Shown here: positions 10,764 to 20,685 of the stretch, piece by piece
Position numbering within the stretch: position 1 is the stretch's first letter
Layout: every line of letters starts with the position of its first letter
NCBI RefSeq assembly: GCF_025869515.1
Contig: NZ_JAOZVR010000086.1
Span: forward strand, 1-52,302
DNA length: 52,302 nt
Origin: Ferrovibrio sp.
GTDB taxonomy: Bacteria > Pseudomonadota > Alphaproteobacteria > Ferrovibrionales > Ferrovibrionaceae
Direction of reading: 5' to 3'
Position numbers and translations under genes: made by a program
Notes under the pieces: model-generated
What the model saw: the letters and a program-made list of their open reading frames with translations, nothing else
Told to the model about the DNA's origin: nothing
Database searches by the model: none

Positions 10764-11519
10764 CTATTGGCCGCTGAAGTTTGGCGGGCGCTTTTCCGCC
10801 ATGGCCGCGCGGCCTTCCTGGAAGTCGGCGGTGCGGAAGCTGCTGGCGGCGCGGTCGCGGGCGGCGCGCTCGTCGAACAGGCCGCCGGCGATTTCATTCA
10901 GGCTCTGCTTCATGCCGCGCACCGCCTGCGGCGCCAGCCCGGTCAGGGTGGCGGCCAATGCCTGCGCTCTTTCCGTTAGGGCATCGGGTTCCACCAGCCA
11001 GTCCAGGAAACCGCAGCGCAGCATTTCGGCATCGTCCAGCGTCTCGGTGGCGAGGAACAGCCGCTTGGCCGAGCCAAGTCCCAGCCGGGTCACGGCCCGT
11101 TTCAGGCCATGCGGATGGTACTGAATGCCAAGTTTCGCTGGTGGAATGAAACAGCGGATGCCGCGGGCCCCGAGGCGGAAATCGCAGGCCAGCGCCAGAT
11201 CGGTGCCACCGCCATAAACACCGCCCTGCAGCACGCAGAGCGTGGGGAAGGGCATGTTTTCCAGCCGGTCGGCGACGCGTTCCAGAGGATTGTCGCGCCA
11301 GTCATGGCCGCCAACCGCGCCGAAATCGACCCCGGCGCAAAAGCTCCTGCCCTGACCGCAGAGCAGCAATGTGCGGATATCAGACTGCCCGGCGAGGCCG
11401 ATCAGGGCTGAATCGAGGGCCTCCAGGTCGCCAATTTCCAAGGCATTATGCTTATCGGGCCGGCAAAATGTGATGGTCGCTAAAGAACCTTGGATTTCGG
11501 CAAGAAATGCTTGAGACAT
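10764..11519 (-). CDS. enoyl-CoA hydratase/isomerase (crotonase) family protein, atypical active site
   Basis: A 251-residue crotonase-fold protein starting MSQAFLAEIQGSLATITF; the frame is open further upstream, but family alignment supports this start. The CoA-thioester oxyanion-hole regions are present: RPDKHNAL (20-27), GRSFCAGVDFG (57-67) and VYGGGTDLALACD (101-113). Both glutamates that drive hydration in classical enoyl-CoA hydratases are absent. D107 stands at the first position, and P127 (in IPPAKLGI) at the second. It may catalyse another crotonase reaction such as isomerisation, hydrolysis or decarboxylation. It converges with the response regulator and diverges from the metallo-hydrolase. 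Confidence 0.85.
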   Translation of the reverse strand: MSQAFLAEIQGSLATITFCRPDKHNALEIGDLEALDSALIGLAGQSDIRTLLLCGQGRSFCAGVDFGAVGGHDWRDNPLERVADRLENMPFPTLCVLQGGVYGGGTDLALACDFRLGARGIRCFIPPAKLGIQYHPHGLKRAVTRLGLGSAKRLFLATETLDDAEMLRCGFLDWLVEPDALTERAQALAATLTGLAPQAVRGMKQSLNEIAGGLFDERAARDRAASSFRTADFQEGRAAMAEKRPPNFSGQ

Positions 11520-11540
11520 CCGTTGGTCCGCCCTTAATCT
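11511..11540 (+). promoter_or_regulatory. weak candidate promoter for the metallo-hydrolase/methyltransferase pair
   Basis: TTGAGA (11511-11516), 18 bases and TAATCT (11535-11540). It lies in the divergent gap between the crotonase-family gene and the metallo-hydrolase and would give a leader of about 95 bases to the GTG at 11642. The -10 match is poor and the overlap with the start of the crotonase-family gene is unusual. Confidence 0.25.
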
Positions 11541-11641
11541 TCTCCATGACAGATTTCCGCACAGACCTAGCCAGCCGGCAAGGCTCAGTCGGCACAGAAG
11601 GCACTCCATCCCTCGACGCTGACGGGAAAAAGGAGGCCACG

Positions 11642-12475
11642 GTGGGGGTTGAAGATTTTTACGTCCGCTTCTGGGGCGTGCGCGGCAGTATTGCCGTCGG
11701 CTCGCCGGAAGTGATGCGGTATGGCGGCAACACTTCGGCTATCGAGGTGCGGTGCGGCTCGCATCTGCTGATCTTCGATACCGGCACCGGCGTGCGGGCG
11801 CTCGGTATCGCTTTGAGCGACCAGAAGCAGCCGATCGATGCCGATGTCTTCTTTACCCACACCCATTACGACCATGTCTGTGGCCTGCCGCATTTCTGTC
11901 CGGCTTTCGATCCGCGCAACACATTCCGCATCCATGCCGGTCATGTTACCGATAACGGTGGCATCAAGGGCGTGCTGAAGCAGATGATGTGTTCGCCGCT
12001 TTTCCCGGTGCCGCTGGAAATCTTCCAGGCCAACCTGAGTTTCCACGACTTCCCGCAGGGCGCCGTCCTGCATCCCCAGCCGGGCGTCACCGTGCGCACC
12101 GGACCTCTGAGCCATCCTGATCTGGCCACCGGATATCGCGTCGAATTTCAGGGCAAGTCGATCTGCTACCTGACCGATACCGAGCATCCGGCGGAAGGCT
12201 ATGACGAGAATATTCTCAAGCTGATCGAAGGCGCCGATATCGTCATCTACGACTCGATGTATACCGACGAGGAATATGCCTGCCGCAAGGGCTGGGGCCA
12301 TTCCACCTGGCAGGCCGGTGCGAAGCTGTGCGATGCCGCCGGCGTGAAGACCTTCGTGGTGTTCCATCACGACCCCGAGCATGACGATGCGTTCATGGAC
12401 AAGGTTGCCGCCGAGGTCCAGAAGGCGCGTCCGGGCTCCATCGTGGCCCGCGAGGGCCTGGTGCTGCGGCCCTGA
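11642..12475 (+). CDS. metallo-beta-lactamase-fold hydrolase
   Basis: A 277-residue MBL-fold hydrolase. The zinc motif HTHYDH gives H73, H75, D77 and H78. Further ligands are likely in GPLSHPDLATGYRV, LTDTEHP and VVFHHDPEHDD. The start WGVRGS with RYGGNTS is typical of a cyclic-phosphodiesterase-like or RNase Z-like MBL branch of unknown substrate. I chose the GTG at 11642 because AGGAGG lies 5 bases before it. The frame is open back to 11507, but those residues are low in conserved content and would overlap the divergent gene. The stop TGA shares a base with the ATG of the next gene, so the two are translationally coupled. Confidence 0.88.
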   Translation: MGVEDFYVRFWGVRGSIAVGSPEVMRYGGNTSAIEVRCGSHLLIFDTGTGVRALGIALSDQKQPIDADVFFTHTHYDHVCGLPHFCPAFDPRNTFRIHAGHVTDNGGIKGVLKQMMCSPLFPVPLEIFQANLSFHDFPQGAVLHPQPGVTVRTGPLSHPDLATGYRVEFQGKSICYLTDTEHPAEGYDENILKLIEGADIVIYDSMYTDEEYACRKGWGHSTWQAGAKLCDAAGVKTFVVFHHDPEHDDAFMDKVAAEVQKARPGSIVAREGLVLRP

Positions 12476-13323
12476 TGTCAAAGGTGAAGCGCTGGCGGCG
12501 GCTCCGCATGGGGCTGCAGACATTGTTCGGCCTGCGCAGGCAGGGCTTCTTCATCCCGTATCGCTATGCCGACAGCGTGGCGCCGATCCAGCCGGTCTAT
12601 GCCGCGCTGGCTGAACGATTTGCTGCCGCCGAGCCGGTCTTCCTCGATCTGCTGCGGGGCGCCGAGGATTATGGCGATGCGCTGCTGGCGATCGCAAAAG
12701 AGGGCGGCGCCGCCCCGTCACCCAAATTCGATCAGGGCTGGTTCCCGACCCTCGATGCCGTGGCAGCCTATACGCTGGTGCGGCAATACGGGCCGCGCCG
12801 CATTGTCGAGGTCGGTTCGGGCCATTCCACCCGTTTCCTGGCGCGGGCAGTAAAAGATGCCGGTCTGCCGACCGAGATCACGGCCATCGATCCGCAGCCG
12901 CGGGCCGCGATCCAGGGGCTGCCGGTGCGCTTTCACCAGGCGATCATGCAGACTGCAGATGCCAGTCTCTTTGCTGAGCTGCAGCCGGGCGATATCCTGT
13001 TCATCGATTCCAGCCATATCCTGATGCCAGGCACCGATGTGGACTGGCTGTTCAACCGCGTGCTGCCGCAGCTGCCCCATGGCGTGCTGATACATATCCA
13101 CGACATCTTCCTGCCCGACGACTATCCGCAGGACTGGGCCTGGCGCGGCTATAACGAACAGCAGGCCATCGGCCCGCTGCTGACCGGCGGTTTCCAGCCG
13201 GTGTTTTCAAGCCATTATGCCCTGACGCGACTGGTCCGCGCGGTCAGCGACAGCATTGTCGGCCGCCTGCCCCATGTGGCCGAGGCCAGGCCGGCCAGCC
13301 TGTGGCTGGTCAAACCGAACTGA
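12475..13323 (+). CDS. class I SAM-dependent methyltransferase family protein
   Basis: A 282-residue protein with the glycine-rich SAM-binding motif IVEVGSGHSTRFLARA (about 110-125), an acidic residue after the second strand (ITAIDPQPRA), and GDILFIDSSHI (about 175-185). The layout matches the class I methyltransferase group that modifies small molecules or sugars. The start ATG overlaps the stop of the metallo-hydrolase by one base, so the two are probably expressed together. The substrate is not predictable. It converges with the ABC permease gene at 13333, leaving 9 bases. Confidence 0.8.
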   Translation: MSKVKRWRRLRMGLQTLFGLRRQGFFIPYRYADSVAPIQPVYAALAERFAAAEPVFLDLLRGAEDYGDALLAIAKEGGAAPSPKFDQGWFPTLDAVAAYTLVRQYGPRRIVEVGSGHSTRFLARAVKDAGLPTEITAIDPQPRAAIQGLPVRFHQAIMQTADASLFAELQPGDILFIDSSHILMPGTDVDWLFNRVLPQLPHGVLIHIHDIFLPDDYPQDWAWRGYNEQQAIGPLLTGGFQPVFSSHYALTRLVRAVSDSIVGRLPHVAEARPASLWLVKPN

Positions 13324-13332
13324 CTTCAGGGT

Positions 13333-14508
13333 TCAGCGATAGGGATCGGCCGCATCGCGCAGGCCATCGCCGAAGAAGTTGAATGCCAGCACCACCACGA
13401 TCACCGGGATGGCCGGAGCCATCAGCCAGGGATACAGCGCCACGACATTGATATTCTGCGCTTCGTTGAGCAGAACGCCCCAGGACGTGATCGGCGGTCG
13501 CAGGCCGAGGCCGAGGAAGGACAGCGCGGTCTCGCCCAGGATCATCGACGGGATCGACAGCGTGGCCGAGGCGATCAGATGGCTCATGAAACTGGGCAGC
13601 AGGTGGCGCCCGATGATGCGGCTTGGCGAGGCGCCCATCAGCTGGGCCGCCGTGGCGAAATCCTCTTCGCGCAGCGCCAGAAGCTTGGAGCGCACCGCGC
13701 GCGCAAGTCCCGGCCAGTCGAGCAGGCCGAGGATGATGGTAATGCCGAAATAGACCAGGATCGGCGACCAGGTGACGGGCAGAGCGGCCGACAGCGCCAT
13801 CCATAATGGCAATTCCGGCAGGCTGCGGATCAACTCGATCATGCGTTGGATCAGGCTGTCGATCCAGCCGCCGTAATAGCCCGAGATGCCGCCCAGCACG
13901 ATGCCGATCAGGAAGCTGATGGCAATGCCGATCAGGCCAACGGTGAGCGAGATGCGCGTGCCGTAGACGACGCGCGAGAAGATGTCGCGGCCGAGCCGGT
14001 CGGTGCCGAGCAGATAGAAGTCGCCGCCTTCGGCCGGGCAGACAAAGTGAAAGCGCATCGGAACGAGATTGAAATACTCGTAGGCGTCGCCCTGGCAGAA
14101 GAACCGCAGTTTATGCACCTTGGTCAGATCGGGTGCGTATTCGCGCTTCAGGGTCTCGGTATTCATGCGGAAGCGCATCCCGTAGACGAAGGGACCGACG
14201 AATTCCCCCTCATGGAACAGGTGTATGGCATGCGGTGGGGCATAGATGCCGCGCGGATTGCGGGTCTGCAGGTTGTAGGGCGCGATAAATTCCGAAAACA
14301 GCGTGGAGGCATAGATCAGCAGCAGGATGATGCCGCTCCACAGACCAAGCTTATGCCGGCGGAATTTCCACCACATCATCCGCCACTGTGAAGCGCGATA
14401 ATATTGCTCCTGATCCGCCGTCATCTTTTCGATCGAATAGGGATCGAAAGGCGTGGGGTTGACCCAGTGCTCGGGGCTGGCCGGCTTCATGGTTTTATCG
14501 TCTTGCAT
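13333..14508 (-). CDS. ABC peptide-type transporter permease (OppC/YejE-like)
   Basis: An inner-membrane permease of 391 residues with a cytoplasmic N-terminus of about 55 residues. The first membrane segment (LGLWSGIILLLIYASTLF) is followed by a large periplasmic stretch with four scattered Cys/aromatic segments. The signature GTDRLGRDIFSRVVYGTRIS comes next, then five more membrane segments. The EAA loop that touches the ATPase reads EEDFATAAQLMGASPSRII, and LGETALSFLGLGL is also typical. The long periplasmic insert recalls YejE rather than plain OppC. It is the last gene of the operon, 1 base after the partner permease. Confidence 0.92.
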   Translation of the reverse strand: MQDDKTMKPASPEHWVNPTPFDPYSIEKMTADQEQYYRASQWRMMWWKFRRHKLGLWSGIILLLIYASTLFSEFIAPYNLQTRNPRGIYAPPHAIHLFHEGEFVGPFVYGMRFRMNTETLKREYAPDLTKVHKLRFFCQGDAYEYFNLVPMRFHFVCPAEGGDFYLLGTDRLGRDIFSRVVYGTRISLTVGLIGIAISFLIGIVLGGISGYYGGWIDSLIQRMIELIRSLPELPLWMALSAALPVTWSPILVYFGITIILGLLDWPGLARAVRSKLLALREEDFATAAQLMGASPSRIIGRHLLPSFMSHLIASATLSIPSMILGETALSFLGLGLRPPITSWGVLLNEAQNINVVALYPWLMAPAIPVIVVVLAFNFFGDGLRDAADPYR

Positions 14509-14509
14509 G

Positions 14510-15535
14510 CTATTTGGCCTGCCCGCCGGTCAGGCGTATACGCGGATCGAGCAGGGCCAGCAGCACGTCGGAGATCAGCATGCCGACCACGGTCAGCAGG
14601 GCCAGGAACATCAGGAAGGAGCCGGCCAGATACTGGTCGAGCGATTGCAGGGCGCCCAGCAGCATCGGTCCGGCCGTCGGCAGGCTCATCACCACCGAGA
14701 CGATCACCGAACCGGAGACCACCGAAGGCAGCAGGTTGCCGATATCGGCAATGAAAGGGTTGAGTGCCATGCGGATCGGATACTTGATCAGCAGCCGCAG
14801 GGGCGGCAGGCCCTTGGCACGGGCCGTGGTGACATACTGCTTCTGCAATTCATCCAGCAGGTTGGCGCGCAGGCGACGGATCATCGATGCAGTGCCCGAT
14901 GTGCCGATCACGATCACCGGCACGATCATGTGGATCATCATGGACTGGATTTTCTCCCAGCCCCAGGGCGCGTCGATCAACTCGGGGTCGACAAGGCCGC
15001 CGATACTGACGCCGAACCAGATATTGGCATAATACAGCATCACCAGCGCCAGCAGGAAATTCGGCGTGGCCAGGCCGATATAGCCGAACAGGGTGAAGCC
15101 GTAATCGCCCCAGGAATATTGCCGTGTCGCCGAATAGACGCCAATCGGGAAGGCGACGATATAGATGAACAGGATGGTGAAGAAATTGATCACCGCCGTC
15201 ATCAGCAGGCGGTCGCCGATAAGTTCGCCCACCGGGCGGTTGTATTCAAACGACCAGCCCCAGTCGCCCTGCAGCAGGCCGGAAAAACCGTTCGGGCCGG
15301 GAATGAAGCCCATCCAGATTGCATACTGCTCCAGGATCGAGCGATCCAGCGCATACTGGGTGCGCAGGAATTCCGCACGCTCCATGGCATTGGTTTCGCC
15401 CTGAGCGCGCAGTTCAGCTATCTGATTGGTCAGATAGTCGCCGGGCGGCAGTTTGATGATCAGGAAAATCAACAGGCTGATGATCAGCAGCGTCGGGATC
15501 ATCAACAACGTACGGCGCGCGAGATACATCAGCAT
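14510..15535 (-). CDS. ABC peptide-type transporter permease (OppB/YejB-like)
   Basis: A 341-residue inner-membrane permease. The N-terminus MYLARRTLLMIPTLLIISLL is the usual first membrane segment of OppB/DppB proteins. The periplasmic loop has QYALDRSILEQYAIWM and GDWGWSF, and five later segments follow. The EAA loop reads KQYVTTARAKGLPPLRLL, and LLPSVVSGSVIVSVVMSLP precedes the end. It pairs with the permease at 13333 to form the channel of a five-part importer whose binding protein and fused ATPase are encoded just upstream. The gap to the binding-protein gene is 11 bases. Confidence 0.93.
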   Translation of the reverse strand: MLMYLARRTLLMIPTLLIISLLIFLIIKLPPGDYLTNQIAELRAQGETNAMERAEFLRTQYALDRSILEQYAIWMGFIPGPNGFSGLLQGDWGWSFEYNRPVGELIGDRLLMTAVINFFTILFIYIVAFPIGVYSATRQYSWGDYGFTLFGYIGLATPNFLLALVMLYYANIWFGVSIGGLVDPELIDAPWGWEKIQSMMIHMIVPVIVIGTSGTASMIRRLRANLLDELQKQYVTTARAKGLPPLRLLIKYPIRMALNPFIADIGNLLPSVVSGSVIVSVVMSLPTAGPMLLGALQSLDQYLAGSFLMFLALLTVVGMLISDVLLALLDPRIRLTGGQAK

Positions 15536-15546
15536 GTTGGGTGCAC

Positions 15547-17463
15547 TTATTGGCCGAACCAGAAGGTTTCGGGGCGGTAGAGGCCGATGAAGGCGCCCGG
15601 ATCCCAGTTGAACACGCCTTCCTTCGGGATGTTATGCAGCTTCTTGCTGGCTACGATCGGCTGGAACACGCCGGTCACGATGCCAATTGTGAAGGTCTGC
15701 TCGGCGTGGATGGTCAGCATGCGATGCCAGATCCGGGCGCGTTCGGCCTTGTCGCCGGTCTCGAGCCAGGCGTGATACAGATCGAACAATTCCTGCACCA
15801 CCGGCATATCGATCGGCTCGCCGGACTGATGCGCGGTCTCGAACCACTGGCCCCATTTCGGCCATTGCAGGCCGTATTGCGAGGTCGGCGCCAGTTCATT
15901 GGGTTTCATATCCGCGGTCGGCAGGCCGTTTTCCAGCCCGGACCAGACAGACATCACAGCTTCGCCGGAGAAGATGCGGTTGCGCACCACATCGCGCTGG
16001 CTTGGCTTGGAGAACAGTTTGATGCCGATCTTTGCCCAGTTCTCACCGATCAGCTCCAGCACGTCGGTCTGCTCGGTATCCTCGCCAGCGGTCTCCACGA
16101 TGATTTCCGCCGGACGGCCATCCGGCAGCAGGCGGATACCGTTGCCGTCGCGCTTGGTGAGGCCCATCTGGTCGAGCAGGCGATTGGCCGTGGCGACATC
16201 CAGCTGCGCATTGGTGGTCTGGTATTCCTGTTTGAACAGCGGGCTGTCGGGCATCACCGTGTTGTTTGATTCAATCGCCAGCCCAAAGAACAGCGATTCA
16301 TTGATGGCCTGGCGGTCGATGCCGAGCGAGAGCGCGTGGCGGAAACGCGAGTCCCGCATCAGTTTGCGCCAGGTCTGGTCGTTGCAGTTCAGATTCGGAT
16401 ACAGCGCCAGATGCGAGCCCTTGGCGGTGCGCCACAGCAGCGTCTTGTAGCCGGCGCGCTTCTCGTTTTCCTTCAGGAAGGTGAAGTTGCTGAAATTGAT
16501 GCTGCGGAACTGCATGTCGGCTTCGCCGGCACCGGCCTTTGCCGGAATCAATTTGCCATCCGCCTGGGTGAAGATGATGCGGTCGAGATAGGGCAGCTGG
16601 CGGCCATTGGTGTCGATGCGATGGAAATACGGATTGCGCACGGCGACGAAACGCACGGCCGGCGGCTTGGTTGTGATGATCCAGGGGTCGAGCAGCGGCA
16701 GGTCGGGGTTGTCACCCTCTACCATGTTGTCGACCCGGCTGTGCAGCGCGGCCCAGTTCACCCGTTTCTCCGCAGCGGCCATCGCCGCGAGTTTCTGTGG
16801 GTCGGTATAGCGGGCGTGGAACTGCTTCAGGTAATGCGCCGGTCGATACAGGTTGAAGGCCGAGGTGCCGGCAATGCGTGGCAGGAAAGCCGGATTACGC
16901 TTGGACCAGCTGTAGCGCACGGTGGTTTCGTTGAGGATTTCCACCTTCGGCTTCTCGCCGTCAACCAGCAGGTCCTGCATCGGTCCGGCCGGGCTGAGTT
17001 CCTTGTTGTTGGCGACGTCTTCCCAGTAGTAACGGAAATCTTCCGCGGTAAAGGGATGGCCGTCTGACCAGCGGTGTCCCTTGCGCAGGTGGAAGGTGTA
17101 GACCCGTTCGTCTTCAACCTCGAATTTCTCGAGCAGATCGGGGACGTATTCATATTGCTCGTTATAGACGATCAGCCGGGTATAGCTGATGACGTTGAGC
17201 AGGCGGGTTTCACGGGCACGGCTGATCATGCTGCGTAGGTCGCCGCCATGCCGGCCCGGCTCGCGCGGCGATTTCAGAGTCATGATGAGCGGCTGTTCTG
17301 GCAGGCGCTGCGCGAGCGGCGGCAGTTTGCCGGCGCTCACCTCGGCTTCCAGCATCGGGGTTTCCTGCAGGTCGGGCAATTGCGCCTGTGCGCTGGTGCA
17401 GGCCACGGCGATGCCGAACAAGGCGGCAACGAGGGCGGGCGTGAAAGTGAGCGGCGTCTTCAT
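15547..17463 (-). CDS. ABC transporter substrate-binding protein, family 5 (peptide/Yej type)
   Basis: A periplasmic solute-binding protein of 638 residues with a Sec signal peptide ([20 protein letters not shown], ending at a SAQAQ-type cleavage site). The family 5 core shows [41 protein letters not shown] and [17 protein letters not shown]. At more than 600 residues it resembles the long YejA-like members more than OppA. The ATG overlaps the stop of the ATPase gene by 4 bases. The substrate is likely a peptide or a peptide- or sugar-containing compound; the surrounding glycosyltransferase genes leave open a cell-wall-derived ligand. Confidence 0.92.
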   Translation of the reverse strand: MKTPLTFTPALVAALFGIAVACTSAQAQLPDLQETPMLEAEVSAGKLPPLAQRLPEQPLIMTLKSPREPGRHGGDLRSMISRARETRLLNVISYTRLIVYNEQYEYVPDLLEKFEVEDERVYTFHLRKGHRWSDGHPFTAEDFRYYWEDVANNKELSPAGPMQDLLVDGEKPKVEILNETTVRYSWSKRNPAFLPRIAGTSAFNLYRPAHYLKQFHARYTDPQKLAAMAAAEKRVNWAALHSRVDNMVEGDNPDLPLLDPWIITTKPPAVRFVAVRNPYFHRIDTNGRQLPYLDRIIFTQADGKLIPAKAGAGEADMQFRSINFSNFTFLKENEKRAGYKTLLWRTAKGSHLALYPNLNCNDQTWRKLMRDSRFRHALSLGIDRQAINESLFFGLAIESNNTVMPDSPLFKQEYQTTNAQLDVATANRLLDQMGLTKRDGNGIRLLPDGRPAEIIVETAGEDTEQTDVLELIGENWAKIGIKLFSKPSQRDVVRNRIFSGEAVMSVWSGLENGLPTADMKPNELAPTSQYGLQWPKWGQWFETAHQSGEPIDMPVVQELFDLYHAWLETGDKAERARIWHRMLTIHAEQTFTIGIVTGVFQPIVASKKLHNIPKEGVFNWDPGAFIGLYRPETFWFGQ

Positions 17464-19352
17464 GCTACGAGATCCCGGAAATCGGCGCTGGCATCAGCGC
17501 GAACAAGATGGCCATTGCCGACATCGATCATGCGTGGCCGTGCCGTGCCATCGATGGTAAAGGGATGCGGCCAGGCCGCGGGTTTCGACGCTTTGCCTTC
17601 CATCAGCAAATGCAGGTCGAGGCGGCTGTTCGGATCCGGTTTGGGCACAGCAGACAGCAATGCCTTGGTATAGGGGTGCACCGGGTTGCTGAACAGCTGC
17701 TCGCGCGGTGCGAGTTCCACCAGCCGGCCGGCGCACATCACGGCGATACGGTCGGCGATATAGTCGACCACAGCCAGATTGTGCGAAATGAACAGGTAGG
17801 TGAGGCCCAACTCGGCCTTCAGGTCCTTCAGCAGGTTCAGGATCTGCGCCTGGATCGATACGTCCAGTGCCGATACCGGCTCGTCGCAGATCAGCAAATC
17901 TGGCTGCAGCGCCAGGGCGCGGGCGATGCCGATACGCTGACGCTGGCCGCCAGAGAATGAATGCGGATAGCGGCGCAGGAAGCGCGGATCAAGACCGACC
18001 AGCGTCATCAGCTCCTTGACCCGCTCGAAGCGTTCATCCTCGTCGCCAATGCCATGAATCACCAGCGGTTCGGAGACGATATCGAACACGGTCATACGTG
18101 GATTGAGCGACGAGAAGGGATCCTGGAAGATGAACTGCACCTGACGCCGGTAGCGGAACAGATCGTCGTCTTCCAGCTTGAGCACATCGACGCCATTGAA
18201 GCGGATATTGCCGCTGTCGGGCTTGAGTGCGCGCAGGATCAGCTTGCTGGCAGTGGTTTTGCCGCAGCCGGATTCGCCGACTAGGCCGAGGCATTCGCCA
18301 CGCTGGACCGTGAAGCTGATATCGTCGACCGCGATGACCGATGTGGCTTTGGCGGTATTGAACAAGCCGCCTTTGCGCAGGTTAAAGCTTTTGCTGACAT
18401 GTTCGACTTCGAGCAGCGTCTCGCCGCATTTGCTCATGTCATTGGTCTTGCTGCTGCGCAGCAGCGCACCGATCTCGCCCTTGATCTCGCGCAGGGGCAC
18501 CAGCCGCTCGCCCGGCTTCATGTTGAAGCGCGGCACGGCATGCAGCAGGGCTTTCAGATAGGGATGCTGCGGATTGCCGAAGATATCCTGCAGGCCACCA
18601 CGTTCCATCGCCTGGCCGTGATACATCACAACGATCTCGTCAGCCATATTGGCCACCACGCCGAGGTCGTGAGTGATCATCAGGATGGCCATGCCGAGCT
18701 CGGCCTGCAGGTCTTTCAGCAGCTTCAGAATTTGCGCCTGGATGGTGACGTCGAGCGCCGTTGTCGGTTCATCGGCCACCAGCAGGGCGGGCCGGCAGAC
18801 CAGCGCCATCGCGATCATGGCACGTTGCCGCAGGCCGCCTGAGAGTTCGAAGGCATAGGTGCGGAGCGCCCGTTGCGGATCGGGGAAGCCAACCAGGCGG
18901 AGCATCTCCAGGGTCAGCGCACGGGCCTCGTCTTCATCGGCGTTGCGATGCAGCCGCAGGGCTTCGGTGATCTGGTCGCCGATGGTGTGGAGCGGACTGA
19001 GCGAAGTCATCGGCTCCTGGAAGATGATCGAGATGCGACCGCCTTGAAGCTGCCGCATGGCACTGCCGCCGCGCGGCAGGGCTGCGATATTGGTGGTCTG
19101 GCCCGGCTGTTGCGGATCGTGGAACAGGACTTCGCCGCCGGCGATGCGCGCCGGGCGCGGCAGGATGCCCATGATCGCCTGACTGACGACGGACTTGCCG
19201 GAGCCTGACTCACCCACCAGCGCCACGGTACCGCCCTGTGGGATGTTGAAGCTGATGCCGTTCACCGCACGGATCAGGCCCTCCGGCAGGTCGAAATGAA
19301 CCTGCAGGTCTTTGACCTCGAGCACGTTGCGATTCAGCTCCGGAGCATTCAC
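17460..19352 (-). CDS. ABC transporter ATP-binding protein, two fused ATPase domains (Yej/Gsi type)
   Basis: The energising subunit of the importer: 630 residues with two complete nucleotide-binding domains in one chain. Domain 1 (about 5-290) has Walker [10 protein letters not shown], signature [15 protein letters not shown] and Walker [13 protein letters not shown]. Domain 2 (about 325-590) has [24 protein letters not shown] and [12 protein letters not shown]. Each domain is followed by an oligopeptide-type C-terminal region ([12 protein letters not shown], and [13 protein letters not shown]). Such fused pairs are known from YejF and GsiA. Its start overlaps the upstream membrane-protein gene by 4 bases and its stop overlaps the binding protein by 4. 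Confidence 0.95.
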   Translation of the reverse strand: MNAPELNRNVLEVKDLQVHFDLPEGLIRAVNGISFNIPQGGTVALVGESGSGKSVVSQAIMGILPRPARIAGGEVLFHDPQQPGQTTNIAALPRGGSAMRQLQGGRISIIFQEPMTSLSPLHTIGDQITEALRLHRNADEDEARALTLEMLRLVGFPDPQRALRTYAFELSGGLRQRAMIAMALVCRPALLVADEPTTALDVTIQAQILKLLKDLQAELGMAILMITHDLGVVANMADEIVVMYHGQAMERGGLQDIFGNPQHPYLKALLHAVPRFNMKPGERLVPLREIKGEIGALLRSSKTNDMSKCGETLLEVEHVSKSFNLRKGGLFNTAKATSVIAVDDISFTVQRGECLGLVGESGCGKTTASKLILRALKPDSGNIRFNGVDVLKLEDDDLFRYRRQVQFIFQDPFSSLNPRMTVFDIVSEPLVIHGIGDEDERFERVKELMTLVGLDPRFLRRYPHSFSGGQRQRIGIARALALQPDLLICDEPVSALDVSIQAQILNLLKDLKAELGLTYLFISHNLAVVDYIADRIAVMCAGRLVELAPREQLFSNPVHPYTKALLSAVPKPDPNSRLDLHLLMEGKASKPAAWPHPFTIDGTARPRMIDVGNGHLVRADASADFRDLVA

Positions 19353-19876
19353 GGCTGGTTTCCCTGGATGGCACGCACACGACCGGCATTCAGGCGGGAG
19401 GTTTCGCCGATGGCAACGCCATTTCGCTCGGCCGCGGCAAAGGCCATTTCGACCAGAGACGGAAAACCAATCAAATTGCTGTCCACCCGCAAAGTTCCCC
19501 CCTCGGCCTCAATCGTCAGCTGCAGCCATCCCTCGCTACGGTCGCGACGAGTTGAATAATAGCGCAGATCAACCGCCCTGACCTTGAGCCATCGCAACGC
19601 CACAGCCCTTCCCAATCCCCACCGGCCCAATCCCAGGCGCTCGCACCAGAGATTGCGCCGGACCACTCCGGACGCGTCGAGTTCGATCCCGACCTGCTGG
19701 CGCCATAAGGTCATGGCGCCGAGCCAAGCAAATAACAGGCTTAGACCCACCAGCAGGGCAAAAATGACAGATTGAAGGGCGGTGAACAACACTAGTCCCA
19801 GGCAGATAACAAGGCCGGCCACCGCCCGCAGGTAGTCCGGCCAGAGACGGGAGAGGGGGTAATACAGCCGGGTCAT
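19349..19876 (-). CDS. small membrane protein of unknown function
   Basis: A 175-residue protein that I do not assign to a named family. It begins with a short cytoplasmic stretch ([17 protein letters not shown]) and two hydrophobic helices (about 18-33 and 37-55). A soluble domain follows, rich in beta strands, with [14 protein letters not shown] and [16 protein letters not shown], similar in style to bacterial PH-like membrane-anchored domains. It overlaps the deacetylase gene and the ATPase gene by 4 bases each. Expression is therefore tied to both the glycan-type genes upstream and the ABC importer downstream. Confidence 0.75.
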   Translation of the reverse strand: MTRLYYPLSRLWPDYLRAVAGLVICLGLVLFTALQSVIFALLVGLSLLFAWLGAMTLWRQQVGIELDASGVVRRNLWCERLGLGRWGLGRAVALRWLKVRAVDLRYYSTRRDRSEGWLQLTIEAEGGTLRVDSNLIGFPSLVEMAFAAAERNGVAIGETSRLNAGRVRAIQGNQP

Positions 19877-20685
19877 GACGCCGGCATGACAGCCGGTGGC
19901 GCCGGACCGGTGGCGCCGGCTGCACCCACGTGAAGGGCTGCCCGGGCATCGAGCCAGCGCACGGCGGGATGATGCAGGGTCGTTGTCAGGAACTCGGCCG
20001 TGAAGGCCCAGATCGTCTCGTCATGGCGCAGGTGATGGGTCAGCAGGCCCAGAGGCTCCAGCGCCTGTTTTTTCTCGCGCATGGCGCTTAAATGCGCGCA
20101 GACAGCGGCCAGGCTGCGTCTTGCGGCCGCATGATTGTCCGCGCCATGCCAGTCAATGGGATCGATATGGGTGTTGAGCCAGGCCAGGCCCGGTGCAGCC
20201 CAGTATCCGCTGCGGGCCTGGAAGGCGGAGACCGCACCATAGCCGAGGGCCGTCATTTCAGGCAGACAATCCGGCGCCAGGCGGTTCCATGGTGGCACGA
20301 AGACCGGCAGCAATCGATCACCGAAATGCTGGTGCATCAGGACCTGACCGGCCCGCATATCCGCCAGCCTGTGAGCCAGCGGGCGACCCGCCGGGAATTC
20401 GGATTTTTTCTCTGCCGGGGTGGCGTGGTTGTGATGAGCATAGCCATGCTGCAGTGCAGCAATATTGGGCTGCCGGTGCAGGCTGGCGATGAGGCTGTCC
20501 TCAATCCGGGCGGGGATGATTGCCAGGGCCAACGGCACGCCGCTGCGGCGGTGCAAAGCCAGCAGGCGGTCGAGGGCAGGCGTGGTTGCCACAGCATCGT
20601 CATCGCGCCACCAGAAACAGGCGGTGCGGCCCGCCGAGGCCCAGAGATCGAGCTCTCCGACCAGGTCCCGCCACGCTGTCGTCAC
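19873..20685 (-). CDS. polysaccharide deacetylase family protein (divergent)
   Basis: 270 residues with a divergent NodB-type fold. The metal-binding Asp motif appears as FWWRDDDAV (about 24-32), the His motif as QHGYAHHNH (about 79-87), and motif 3 as VPPWNRLAPD. These match a lineage of deacetylase-like proteins that carry WRDDD in place of the usual FDDG. Members often remove N- or O-acetyl groups from sugars. No signal peptide is seen, so it probably acts in the cytoplasm on a lipid-linked or soluble sugar. It lies between a MurG-like glycosyltransferase and a membrane protein, with 4-base overlaps on both sides. Confidence 0.75.
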   Translation of the reverse strand: MTTAWRDLVGELDLWASAGRTACFWWRDDDAVATTPALDRLLALHRRSGVPLALAIIPARIEDSLIASLHRQPNIAALQHGYAHHNHATPAEKKSEFPAGRPLAHRLADMRAGQVLMHQHFGDRLLPVFVPPWNRLAPDCLPEMTALGYGAVSAFQARSGYWAAPGLAWLNTHIDPIDWHGADNHAAARRSLAAVCAHLSAMREKKQALEPLGLLTHHLRHDETIWAFTAEFLTTTLHHPAVRWLDARAALHVGAAGATGPAPPAVMPAS

